The notes under the pieces were generated by a model. The model did not search any database and was not told the origin of the DNA. It saw only the letters and a program-made list of their open reading frames with translations. 19,741 nt of DNA from Acidobacteriota bacterium. GTDB taxonomy: Bacteria > Acidobacteriota > UBA6911 > JACQSX01. Where the stretch lies: the NCBI GenBank assembly GCA_016199665.1, contig JACQGG010000024.1, forward strand, positions 1 through 19,741, in the 5' to 3' direction. Positions 6,102-14,157 of the stretch are shown piece by piece. A program made the translations under genes and the position numbers. Within the stretch, counting starts at the first letter, position 1; each line of letters opens with the position of its first letter.

Positions 6102-7451
6102 TTAGTCCCTGGACTCCGGCAGGTAGTGTATGACGACGCGGTTTGCGTCGCCGAAATACTTTCTCATCACCCGCTGCACGTCTGCGGCGGTGACCACTTG
6201 CAGCCGTCCCAAATCCGTGTTGACGCGGGATGGATTATTCAGCACCACTGCCGCATACCCCAGTGCGCTGGCTTTGCCCGCGGGTGTCTCGCGCTCCCGC
6301 AGTTGAGCCGTGACCATCTGGTTCTTGGCCTTTTCCAGCTCGGCGGAGCCGACCGGCTGCTCCCGCAGCCGCTCTACTTCCGCCAGCAGCGAGCGTTCCG
6401 CATCCTCAGGCTTCTTGTCGCTTGCCAGCACCAGACGAAAGCTGAACAGGCTGATATCCTCGCGCAGATCGGCGTTGGAGGAGACCGAAGTTGCCAGTTG
6501 CTGCTCGTAAACCAGCGCCCGGTAAAGACGCGAGGATTCGCCGCCCGACAGGATCGTGTCAGCGATCCGGAGCGGGTAGGCTTCATCGCTCGCTGCAGGC
6601 GGGATAAGGTAGGTAGCCGCGATGGCCGGCAGCGGTACGTTGGTTCCCTGCTCGGTGTAGCGACGCTCGCGCGTCCGCTCCGGCTCGGCGACGCCCACAC
6701 GCGGAAGCGGCCGGCTCACCTTCGGGATGCGCCCAAAGAACCGGTCGATCCACTGGTTGAGCTGCCTTGGCTCGAAGTCGCCGACCACGACAAGCGTGGC
6801 GTTATCCGGGCGGTAGTAGGTCGCGTGAAAGGCCTGGACCTCCTCCAACCTCGCGGCGTCAAGCTCTTCAATGTTGCCGATCCCCGGCCGTTTATAGGGA
6901 TGCTGCGTGAAGGATCTCTGTTCAATCAGAAGACTCAGCTTGCCGTAGGGAGGCGCCAGGTAGCTTTGCCGGAATTCCTCTTTTACCACGTCGCGTTCGG
7001 AGGTGAAGTTCGGCTGGTCGATGTTGAGGGAGGCGAGGCGATCCGCTTCAGCCCAGATCAAAGTCTGCAGGTAGTTCGAGGGCACCACCTCATGGTAGAC
7101 AGTCACGTCGTCGGCAGTGAAGGCGTTGTTGTAGCCGCCGACATCCTCGGTCAGGCGATCGAGCATCTCCGCCGGCATGTTCCGCGTGCTCTTGAACATC
7201 ATGTGCTCGAACAGGTGGGCAAAACCGCTGCGCCCTTCCGGGTCGTCCTTGGATCCGACGTGGTACCAGATCTGAATCGCCACGGTGGGGCTGGAATGCT
7301 CCTCCACCGTGAGAACGCGGAGGCCGTTGGGCAGCATCCGGTCCCGGTATTTCAGCGGCGGCATCTTGAGCGGGGGCGCGGCTGAAAAGAGAGGGCCCGC
7401 CGCCGCCAGCACTGTCCACAGCAGCAGGACAAGTTGTCTTGGACGAATCAC
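6102..7451 (-). CDS. M16 family zinc metallopeptidase, active subunit (exported)
   Basis: Protein of 449 residues, full length for the bacterial single-chain M16B subunit. The zinc site is intact: HLFEH at 79-83 (inverted HxxEH, with Glu82 as catalytic base) and the third ligand in VVKEEF (Glu158 or 159). The N-terminus is a clear signal peptide: Arg residues at 3 and 5, a hydrophobic core to about 18, and a likely cleavage near 24-25. It should act in the periplasm or at the outer face, degrading peptides together with the zinc-less subunit at 2348-3886. The GTG start at 7451 is preceded by GGAGAGG at good spacing. A sigma-70-like promoter lies about 50 bases further upstream. Accessory DNA begins directly after the stop codon, where the partner gene would be expected. 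Confidence 0.94.
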   Translation of the reverse strand: MIRPRQLVLLLWTVLAAAGPLFSAAPPLKMPPLKYRDRMLPNGLRVLTVEEHSSPTVAIQIWYHVGSKDDPEGRSGFAHLFEHMMFKSTRNMPAEMLDRLTEDVGGYNNAFTADDVTVYHEVVPSNYLQTLIWAEADRLASLNIDQPNFTSERDVVKEEFRQSYLAPPYGKLSLLIEQRSFTQHPYKRPGIGNIEELDAARLEEVQAFHATYYRPDNATLVVVGDFEPRQLNQWIDRFFGRIPKVSRPLPRVGVAEPERTRERRYTEQGTNVPLPAIAATYLIPPAASDEAYPLRIADTILSGGESSRLYRALVYEQQLATSVSSNADLREDISLFSFRLVLASDKKPEDAERSLLAEVERLREQPVGSAELEKAKNQMVTAQLRERETPAGKASALGYAAVVLNNPSRVNTDLGRLQVVTAADVQRVMRKYFGDANRVVIHYLPESRD

Positions 7452-7504
7452 CGGCCTCTCCGGACGTGACGGCCGTGCCCCCGCGGTTTCAGACCCATCC
7501 AGTA

Positions 7505-7533
7505 TTTCTAGCGCGGATTGGAACAGGTTTCAA
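7505..7533 (-). promoter_or_regulatory. sigma-70-like promoter of the M16 operon
   Basis: On the minus strand TTGAAA (7533-7528) is followed after exactly 17 bases by TAGAAA (7510-7505). Five and four of six positions match the consensus. Transcription would begin near 7498, giving a leader of roughly 47 bases to the GTG at 7451. Confidence 0.5.
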
Positions 7534-7627
7534 GTGCGGGTCGCAAGACTCTCTAGTCGGGCTCCTCACACCGGGTGGCGAAAGATTTCTTGATTCCGTC
7601 GACCACCGCGGCCAAGATGCGGAAGTG

Positions 7628-9712
7628 ATGGAGCCGAGTTCTGCTTCCACGGGTAAGAAACACTTGACAGCCTCGGGCAGACGCACTCCGGGTCCAGTGC
7701 TGCCCCGACTGCCAGTCCCGCGCACCGCCACTCCAAGAACGCGCCTGGGACGCTGGTTTGTGCACGGGCGGCAGCTTGACGAGCCGCAGCACGAATCGGC
7801 GCAGCCCTGGCACCGGGTGCTGTGGCTTACGGGGGTCGATTATTTTTCGACTCTCGGCTACCAGCCCGGAATCGCTCTGCTTGCCGCCGGCGCGCTTTCC
7901 CCGATCGCAACGGCCCTGCTGGTGGCCGTGACCCTGCTGGGCGCCCTGCCCGTCTACTCGCAGGTGGCCCGGCGCTCCTATGCCGGCCAAGGCTCCATCG
8001 CCATGCTTGAGAACCTGCTGCCCGGCTGGATTGGAAAGTTCTTTGTCCTGGTGCTGTTGGCTTTTGCAGCGACCGATTTTGTCATCACGATGACACTTTC
8101 GGCGGCCGACGCCGCTCAGCATGCCGTGGAAAATCCGTTCCTGCACCCCTCTCTTGGCGATCACCGTTTGCTGGTCACTCTTGTCCTATTGGCCCTGCTG
8201 GCGTCTGTCTTTCTGACCGGCTTGAGGGAAGCGATCGGGCTGGCGATGGCAGTCGCTGTTCCGTACCTGATCCTCAACGTGGTGGTCATTGTCCGTGGTT
8301 TTTTCGAGATTCTGCGCCACCCGGATTTGATCGGCCACTGGCGAATCGAGCTTCTGGCGCGCGGAGACTGGACCGCTCTGCTGATTACTTCCAGTCTGAT
8401 CTTCCCCAAGCTCGCCCTCGGCATGAGCGGTTTTGAAACAGGAGTGGCCGTCATGCCTCTGATCTCTCCCAGCGGTTCCGATGCCGCACGCCCCTCACCG
8501 TCGGGCGTGGTCGCGGCGACGCGGCGACTGCTGCTGACGGCGGCGATGATCATGAGCGCCCTGCTGCTGGCCTCCAGCTTCGTCACCACTCTGCTCATTC
8601 CAGAACCTGCATTTGCCGATGGAGGAGCGGCTTCCGGACGCGCCATCGCCTATCTCGCCCACCAGATGCTCGGCAGCACACTCGGGTCCGTGTATGACGC
8701 CGCCACGATCGCCATTCTCTGGTTCGCCGGCGCTTCGGCGATGACCGGGTTGTTGAACCTTATTCCGAGATACTTGCCCCGTTTCGGCATGGCCCCGCGA
8801 TGGACCTCCTATGCCAGACCTTTGGTGGCCACTCTCCTGGCAGTCGATTTCCTTATCACTTTTATTTTCGATGCCGATGTCGAGGCCCAGGGAGGAGCTT
8901 ACGCAACGGGCGTGCTTGCCCTGATGCTCTCGGCTGCTGTCGCTGTGGCTCTGGCGTTCTGGCGGGAAGCGGGAGGTTCGCCGGCAGGTCCTGACCCGGC
9001 GGATGCCGCTGGAACCGGGGCCGACTCAGCCGCTCTCGAACCGAACACGACCCGCCGAAGCCGATGGCTCAGCCTCTATTTTTGGCTGGTGGCCGCCATC
9101 TTTGCTTTCATCCTTGTCGACAACGTGATCGAGCGCACCGACGGCGTGGTGATCGCCGGCGGTTTCATCGTAGCGATCCTCCTGTTGAGTGCCATCAGCC
9201 GATACCGCCGCTCCAAGGAACTGCGAGTCTCGGAATTGACCTTTGTTGACGACGAGTCTGCGAATTTCTGGGAGATGCTGGCGGGCAGGAAGGTCAACGC
9301 TGTTCCGCTTCGATTCTTTGATGCTTCAGCCCGAAGGCGCAAGCTGGAGGAGATTCGTCGCTACTATCAGGTGAGCGCGCCCGTGGCATTCATCCACGTC
9401 CACCTGATCGATAATCGCAGCGAGTTTCTGTCGCCGCTCCAGGTGAAGGTCAGGGCGGAAAACGGCCATTACCTGGTAGAGGTCTTCGGCGCCGTGGCTG
9501 TCGCCAACACGATCGCCTACATCAGCGAATTGATCGATCCTATCAGCTTGTTTCTCGGGCTCACCCGACAAAATCTGATGGTCCAGTCGCTCAAATATCT
9601 CTTCTGGGGAGAAGGGGAGATTGGACTTACGGTGTACGCCATTCTCGTCCGCTACTGGCATTGGACGCCCGAAGAGGATACTCGCCCCTTGATTTTCCTG
9701 ATGAGTGAATGA
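7628..9712 (+). CDS. APC-family amino acid/cation permease with soluble C-terminal tail
   Basis: Inner-membrane transporter. The conserved core opens with HRVLWLTGVDYFSTLGYQPG (about residues 62-81 from this start) and continues with some 12 hydrophobic helices to about residue 580. The first helices carry the unwound Gly-rich segments of the APC/LeuT fold (GQGSIAMLENLLPGW; FPKLALGMSGFETG). A cytoplasmic domain of about 110 residues follows (LTFVDDESANFWEMLAGRKVN onward). Substrate is not readable; amino acid or potassium are the family's usual ones. The frame is open back to ATG 7439, but that start would overlap the divergent M16 gene and add 63 residues of non-conserved sequence, so ATG 7628 is preferred (694 residues), although its ribosome site GGAAG is too close. 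The first 60 residues remain a low-complexity Pro/Arg-rich leader. Confidence 0.85.
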   Translation: MEPSSASTGKKHLTASGRRTPGPVLPRLPVPRTATPRTRLGRWFVHGRQLDEPQHESAQPWHRVLWLTGVDYFSTLGYQPGIALLAAGALSPIATALLVAVTLLGALPVYSQVARRSYAGQGSIAMLENLLPGWIGKFFVLVLLAFAATDFVITMTLSAADAAQHAVENPFLHPSLGDHRLLVTLVLLALLASVFLTGLREAIGLAMAVAVPYLILNVVVIVRGFFEILRHPDLIGHWRIELLARGDWTALLITSSLIFPKLALGMSGFETGVAVMPLISPSGSDAARPSPSGVVAATRRLLLTAAMIMSALLLASSFVTTLLIPEPAFADGGAASGRAIAYLAHQMLGSTLGSVYDAATIAILWFAGASAMTGLLNLIPRYLPRFGMAPRWTSYARPLVATLLAVDFLITFIFDADVEAQGGAYATGVLALMLSAAVAVALAFWREAGGSPAGPDPADAAGTGADSAALEPNTTRRSRWLSLYFWLVAAIFAFILVDNVIERTDGVVIAGGFIVAILLLSAISRYRRSKELRVSELTFVDDESANFWEMLAGRKVNAVPLRFFDASARRRKLEEIRRYYQVSAPVAFIHVHLIDNRSEFLSPLQVKVRAENGHYLVEVFGAVAVANTIAYISELIDPISLFLGLTRQNLMVQSLKYLFWGEGEIGLTVYAILVRYWHWTPEEDTRPLIFLMSE
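9502..9536 (+). repeat. 35-bp direct repeat, copy 1 (inside permease 3' end)
   Basis: Codes for the ANTIAYISELI part of the permease tail. It matches 9802-9836 at 34 of 35 positions, exactly 300 bases away. Weaker matches continue upstream on both copies to about 9484 and 9784. Confidence 0.85.
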
Positions 9713-9801
9713 AGAGGCTCCCGAACGGTTTTTGGAATGAATTCGTAGCGCAACTCACTCATCTGCGCCGGACCCTCCTGTTGCTTCTACGGCATGGCGC
9801 C

Positions 9802-9836
9802 CGCCAACACGATCGCCTGCATCAGCGAATTGATCG
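9802..9836 (+). repeat. 35-bp direct repeat, copy 2 (recQ 3' end)
   Basis: In the same frame as the permease it reads MAPANTIACISELIAAA and then a stop, compared with AVAVANTIAYISELIDPIS in the real gene. It is therefore a remnant of a duplicated permease end or of a lost paralogue. On the other strand the recQ stop codon (9822-9824) and its last four residues (RSIR) fall inside this copy. Confidence 0.8.
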
Positions 9837-11618
9837 CAGCAGCTTGAGAAAATCCTCGCCGTATTGCGCAAGCTTTTTCTCCCCCACGCCGGACACGGCG
9901 AGCAACTCTGAGGGGTTTGCCGGCCGAAGCCGTGCCATTTCCATGAGGGACAAATCATTGAACACGATGTAAGCGGGGAGTCCCCGCGAATCTGCGATAC
10001 GCCTGCGAAGCGCCTTCAGTTGCACCAAGAGCGCGGCGTCGCTGCCGGCCAGCGGCTCGGGCGAATCTGTCGGGCGAGACGCGGCGACGGCGGGAACTTT
10101 CGAGCGCCCGGGGCGGCACCAGGGAGCCGCCGGAGCAGCGCCCACGATGTCATGCTCCAGGCAGACATCGCACGATTGGCCGCACGAGTTGATTTTTTCG
10201 CCAAAGTACTTCAGCACCGATCGATGGCGGCACGCACGCTGTTCGGCAAGACGAAACATTTCGCGCGCCTGCCGGCGGTGCAGCGCCGCAACCGCCGGTT
10301 CCTCGGACTGATCGGCGAAACGGTCATAGCTGATCACATCGGCCCAGGAGTAAAAGAGCGCGCAGTCGCTGGGGGCTCCGTCACGCCCCGCCCGCCCGAT
10401 TTCCTGATAGTAGCCTTCAATCGATCGTGGCATATCGCGGTGAATGACAAACCGGATGTTGGATTTGTCAATCCCCATTCCGAATGCGACCGTCGCCACG
10501 ATGACCTCGGCGTCGTCGCTGCGAAAGGCGTCCTGAGTGCGTGTTCGCAAGCCGGAGTCCAGGCCGGCGTGGTAGGGCAGCGCCCGAACCCCGCAGCCGC
10601 GCAGAAATTCGGCGGTGGATTCCACCATCTTGCGGGAAAGGCAGTAGACGATTCCACTCTGCCCCCGGCGCGCCAGAATCAAACGCAGCAGCGCATCCCG
10701 CAGATTGTGGCTTCCTTCACCCCCCTTCTTGTAGGCGTACAGTCGCAGGTTGGGACGGTAGAAAGATCCGCGAAATTCAAGCGGCGCCACCATCGCCAAC
10801 TGGCGGATGATGTCGCGGGTGACTTCGGCGGTTGCCGTGGCCGTCAAAGCCAGAACCGGAACGCCCCCGAAGCGGGTCTTCAAGCCCGCCAGATTGCGGT
10901 ATGCAGGCCGGAAGTCATGGCCCCACTGGCTGATGCAGTGGGCTTCGTCCACCGCGATCAGCCGCAGGTCAACATGGGAGAGCGTCCCTCCAACCGATGC
11001 CTCGATTCCTTCGGGAGCGGCATAGACCACTTCGAACTTTCCGTTCCGAAGCGCCGCCACGCGCGCGCGCCGCTCGCCGGCAGAGAGACTGGAATTGAGG
11101 AACGTGGCCCGGATCCCAACGTCGCCCATGGCATCGACTTGATCTTTCATCAGGGAAATCAGCGGAGAGATCACCAGCGTGGTCCCTCCCAGGATGCGCG
11201 CCGGAATCTGGTAGGTCAGCGATTTTCCCGCCCCGGTCGGCATCACTCCAATGCAGTCGCGGCCTGCCAGCAGGGCATCAATGATCTCCTTCTGGCCGGG
11301 GCGAAACGAATCGTAGCCGAAAACCTTGTTCAGGATCTCAAGGGGGGAGACGGCATCCGGGTCCGCGGCGACGGTGCGGAGTTCACGGCTGATCCGCTTG
11401 AGCGTTTCCAGGCCGGCGCCGGTGAAGAGCTCCGGCTGCGCGCGCCAGAGTTGTCGCAGCACCTCCAACCGCCGGCCGCATTCCCGTCGCAGGGCGGGAT
11501 CGGCAGGATCTCGAGACTGCCACAGATGATCCAGCCATTCCACCTCGCCGCGGACTTCCGCCTGCGTCGATAGACGCGGCGGCCCGACTTCAGGCGGCCT
11601 GATTTCACGAAGACCCAT
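9822..11618 (-). CDS. recQ: RecQ-family ATP-dependent DNA helicase
   Basis: A 3'-5' DNA helicase of 598 residues acting in recombination and fork repair. Seen in order: the RecQ motif 0 region FGYDSFRPGQ (100-109); Walker A MPTGAGKS (126-133); DEAHCISQWGHDFRPAY (224-240, DEAH box plus aromatic loop); LTATAT (258-263); GMGIDKSNIRFVIH and YYQEIGRAGRDG (380-414, motifs V and VI). A zinc site follows (C463, C479, C483, C486), then an HRDC domain (about 525-595). Only about 38 Pro/Ala-rich residues separate the zinc site from HRDC, so the winged-helix domain of classical RecQ appears absent. About 90 residues precede the helicase core, an extension that E. coli RecQ lacks. It lies 15 bases after the M3 peptidase gene and is probably co-transcribed with it. 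No clear Shine-Dalgarno precedes the ATG. The stop is inside a repeat shared with the neighbouring permease. Confidence 0.93.
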   Translation of the reverse strand: MGLREIRPPEVGPPRLSTQAEVRGEVEWLDHLWQSRDPADPALRRECGRRLEVLRQLWRAQPELFTGAGLETLKRISRELRTVAADPDAVSPLEILNKVFGYDSFRPGQKEIIDALLAGRDCIGVMPTGAGKSLTYQIPARILGGTTLVISPLISLMKDQVDAMGDVGIRATFLNSSLSAGERRARVAALRNGKFEVVYAAPEGIEASVGGTLSHVDLRLIAVDEAHCISQWGHDFRPAYRNLAGLKTRFGGVPVLALTATATAEVTRDIIRQLAMVAPLEFRGSFYRPNLRLYAYKKGGEGSHNLRDALLRLILARRGQSGIVYCLSRKMVESTAEFLRGCGVRALPYHAGLDSGLRTRTQDAFRSDDAEVIVATVAFGMGIDKSNIRFVIHRDMPRSIEGYYQEIGRAGRDGAPSDCALFYSWADVISYDRFADQSEEPAVAALHRRQAREMFRLAEQRACRHRSVLKYFGEKINSCGQSCDVCLEHDIVGAAPAAPWCRPGRSKVPAVAASRPTDSPEPLAGSDAALLVQLKALRRRIADSRGLPAYIVFNDLSLMEMARLRPANPSELLAVSGVGEKKLAQYGEDFLKLLRSIR

Positions 11619-11633
11619 AGGTGGCTGTCAAAT

Positions 11634-13859
11634 TCATTTTGCACCGGAAGGGCGCCTGGTGTCGCGTTCCAGCCATTTCCTGAAGGAATCGAAGCGGTAG
11701 CGACGCCCGAGAAAGTTTCGGATCAAAACCACGGCGTCCCGGGAGCCACCCGGAACGAGCACCGCCTCGCGATATCGGCGCGCATTCGCCTCGTCAAGCA
11801 GGCCCGACTTCTCGAACGAGGAGAACAGATCCTTAGCAATGACCAGCGACCACATGTAAGTGTAGTAAATTGCGGAATACCCGTTCAGGTGCCCGAAGCT
11901 TGCGTGCAGGTGCGTCCCGTCCACGGGCCGGAACTTGCTGTATCTGCCCTGCAACTGCACCGTCATTCCCGTCAGGTCAGCCGCCGCCGGATCCCCAAGC
12001 AGATGGTACTTGAGCGACATTGCCGCGTAAAACATCTGGTGCCTGACCGTGGCGCCCTTGCCAAATTCGTTTGCGGCGCGCATTCGCCCGACGGTTTCCG
12101 CCGGAATAGGCTGCCCCGTTTCCACGTGCCGCGCGAACATCTGCAGCGTCGTGACATCCCAGGCCCACTCTTCCAGCATCTGCGACGGCGCTTCCACAAA
12201 ATCCCACTCGGTCGCGACGCCGCTGAATTCGACCCAGGGCTGATGCCCTCCCAGGATGTGATGCATCAGGTGGCCGAATTCATGAAACAGGGTGACCACA
12301 TCGTCGTGCTCCAGGAGCGCCGGCCCGCTGGAGGTTTTCGGGTCGGGAAAATTGCAGACCAGCACTCCCTCGGGCAGTTGCCGCCCCCGGACTCCTTTGA
12401 CCAAAGGGAACTGCGCGGCATGCTTGTACTTCCCTTCACGCGGATGCAAGTCCAGGTAAATGCGCCCCAGCTTCCTGCCGTCTGCGAGCACGTCATAGAC
12501 ATCGACATCCGGGTGCCACTTCGCGGCATCTTTCAGCGGAACGTACTCGACGCCGAAAAGCCTGGAGGTGATCGCAAGCAAACCGTCCCGTGTCCGGCCA
12601 AACTCAAAATAAGGCCGGACTTCCTGCGCGTTGAATGCAAACTGCTCGCGCTTGACCAGTTCCCCGTAGTAGGTACTCTCAGACTGGTCAACAAAAGCCG
12701 CATCCGGGGAGTCCTTCCTCTTCCGTTCCAGCAGGATCGCATAATCGCGGGCGGCCCGTTTCTCAGAAAGGCCGGCAATCCTGTCAATGAAGCTGCTGAC
12801 ATTGCGGGAGGAGCCGATCATTTTGTCTTCAGTGACATAATCGGCCCAGTTCCGGTACCCCAGCAGCATCGCCTTTTCCCGGCGTATCGCCAGCAACTGC
12901 TTCAGCGCCGCGTCGTTGGCGGGATAGCCCCGGGAGAGGTATTCCTTAAAGAGCGCCAGCCTGGCCGCTCCGTCTTTGGCGTAGGCGCGAAAAGGGATAT
13001 AGTCTGGATAGTCGGTGGTGAGGGTGACTTTGCCGTCGGGCCCCGGGGGATGCGACTTTCTGAAATCATCCGGAAGTCCTTCCAGTTGGACCGGATCCAG
13101 GCGCACTTTCCTGACATCATCCCGAATGTTTTTGTCAAACAACTGGCCCACCTCGATCTCCTTGTTTGCCAGTTCCTTCAATCGCGCCCGTGTCGCCTCA
13201 TCCTTGTCGACTCCGGCGCGCCGGAAGTCCCGCAGTTGCCGCTCCAGAAAACGCTTTGTCACCGCCTCAAGCCGGGATGTACCGACTGTCCGGATCGCAT
13301 CATAGAGATTCCGGTTCAGGCTGAGCTCGGTGGCAAACGCGACGACTTCACGCTCGCAAACTTCCGCCGCCGTCCGCACCGGTTCTTCGGGATAAGCGTT
13401 AGCGTAGAGGTTGGCCCGAAGCGCTGCATTGGACAAGTGGATCGAGATCTCATTGTAAGGGGCCAGCGTGTTATCCACATTCCGCTCGCCCCGGATCGAA
13501 AGGAGCTTTTCGAGCAGTTCTTTGGAGGTTGAGATCTCCTGACGGCACTCCGCCGCAAAGGCGTCGGCGCCCGACGACAACGCGGCTCTCGGGACAGCCC
13601 CGTCCCCGGGGGCAACTGCCGGCGAATTTGCCTGCACGGTCAATAAGCCGGTGGACAGGTCAAGGGGGCCGCCGCCGGAGGTGGTTTGCGCCGCCGGGGA
13701 GCCGCCGGGCTTTCCAAGGTTCCTCTCTGCCATAAGTTCAGTATGGAATGCAAAATCAGTTGCTACAACACACAGGAACGCTACCGCAAGAAAAAAACCT
13801 GATCGGACCTTCAATGCGTTCAATGCGCCAAACCTCAAGTCTGAGTGGTCCCCTGACAC
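11634..13859 (-). CDS. M3-family zinc oligopeptidase (thimet oligopeptidase-like), exported
   Basis: Protein of 741 residues. The M3 zinc site is complete: HEFGH at 526-530 and the third ligand Glu556 in FVEAPSQ. The conserved substrate-side segment SFGHLNGYSAIYYTYMWS is near the C-terminus, and the helical N-lobe fills the region between about 100 and 500. The family cleaves short peptides. An N-terminal hydrophobic stretch (about 20-35, after a few basic residues) suggests export or membrane anchoring, which differs from cytoplasmic Dcp/OpdA. A low-complexity Pro/Gly/Ala linker follows to about residue 95. The start is GTG at 13859 with AGGA about nine bases before it; a start a few codons later, still ahead of the hydrophobic stretch, is possible. 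It is the first gene of a probable two-gene unit with recQ. Confidence 0.92.
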   Translation of the reverse strand: MSGDHSDLRFGALNALKVRSGFFLAVAFLCVVATDFAFHTELMAERNLGKPGGSPAAQTTSGGGPLDLSTGLLTVQANSPAVAPGDGAVPRAALSSGADAFAAECRQEISTSKELLEKLLSIRGERNVDNTLAPYNEISIHLSNAALRANLYANAYPEEPVRTAAEVCEREVVAFATELSLNRNLYDAIRTVGTSRLEAVTKRFLERQLRDFRRAGVDKDEATRARLKELANKEIEVGQLFDKNIRDDVRKVRLDPVQLEGLPDDFRKSHPPGPDGKVTLTTDYPDYIPFRAYAKDGAARLALFKEYLSRGYPANDAALKQLLAIRREKAMLLGYRNWADYVTEDKMIGSSRNVSSFIDRIAGLSEKRAARDYAILLERKRKDSPDAAFVDQSESTYYGELVKREQFAFNAQEVRPYFEFGRTRDGLLAITSRLFGVEYVPLKDAAKWHPDVDVYDVLADGRKLGRIYLDLHPREGKYKHAAQFPLVKGVRGRQLPEGVLVCNFPDPKTSSGPALLEHDDVVTLFHEFGHLMHHILGGHQPWVEFSGVATEWDFVEAPSQMLEEWAWDVTTLQMFARHVETGQPIPAETVGRMRAANEFGKGATVRHQMFYAAMSLKYHLLGDPAAADLTGMTVQLQGRYSKFRPVDGTHLHASFGHLNGYSAIYYTYMWSLVIAKDLFSSFEKSGLLDEANARRYREAVLVPGGSRDAVVLIRNFLGRRYRFDSFRKWLERDTRRPSGAK

Positions 13860-13863
13860 GGAA

Positions 13864-13893
13864 ATCGTATCCTGTTCCCACCGATGATCTCAA
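13864..13893 (-). promoter_or_regulatory. possible promoter of the M3 peptidase-recQ unit, with direct repeats
   Basis: On the minus strand TTGAGA (13893-13888) and TACGAT (13869-13864) are 18 bases apart. Transcription from here would begin almost at the GTG, so either the message is nearly leaderless or translation starts later. The -35 lies inside one of two copies of the 9-mer ATCTCAACC (13887-13895 and 13900-13908, + strand), 13 bases apart, which could bind a regulator. Confidence 0.25.
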
Positions 13894-14052
13894 CCGCTCA
13901 TCTCAACCAACCTGGCCGGCGCCTTGTGAATTCGCAGGAGATGGTGAGGGGCCGCCCTATTCACAAACTCGAACTGCCTTCATCCCACTGCTCTTTCCCT
14001 GCCGTGCAGACCGCTGTTCTCATTCTGGGAAAAGCGGCTGACAAAAATCCCA

Positions 14053-14080
14053 TTAAACACTTGCGCTATGGAAGAATAAT
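14053..14080 (+). promoter_or_regulatory. possible promoter of the MFS transporter
   Basis: TTAAAC (14053-14058) and AATAAT (14075-14080) are 16 bases apart. The -10 matches at five of six positions, the -35 at only three. Transcription would begin near 14087, about 70 bases before the chosen ATG. Confidence 0.35.
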
Positions 14081-14157
14081 CATCCGGACCGGGCAGATGC
14101 CCAATGTTTTCTTGTCGCCGCAGAACAGGCGGCGGGTCGCGGGAGCCTGCAGCGCTT

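Noticed and set aside
6126..7385. 419-residue open frame on the + strand
   Set aside because: It lies wholly antisense to the active M16 gene, which has a clear zinc site and signal peptide. The frame has no family pattern and is a GC-rich shadow.
7439..7627. N-terminal 63 codons of the permease frame
   Set aside because: They would overlap the divergent M16 start, encode non-conserved low-complexity sequence and cover the predicted M16 promoter, so the later ATG was preferred.
10020..11573. 517-residue open frame on the + strand
   Set aside because: Antisense to recQ, whose helicase motifs are complete. No domain is seen in the shadow frame.
11889..13532. 547-residue open frame on the + strand
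   Set aside because: Antisense to the M3 peptidase. High-GC codon bias keeps the opposite frame open; there is no recognisable domain.
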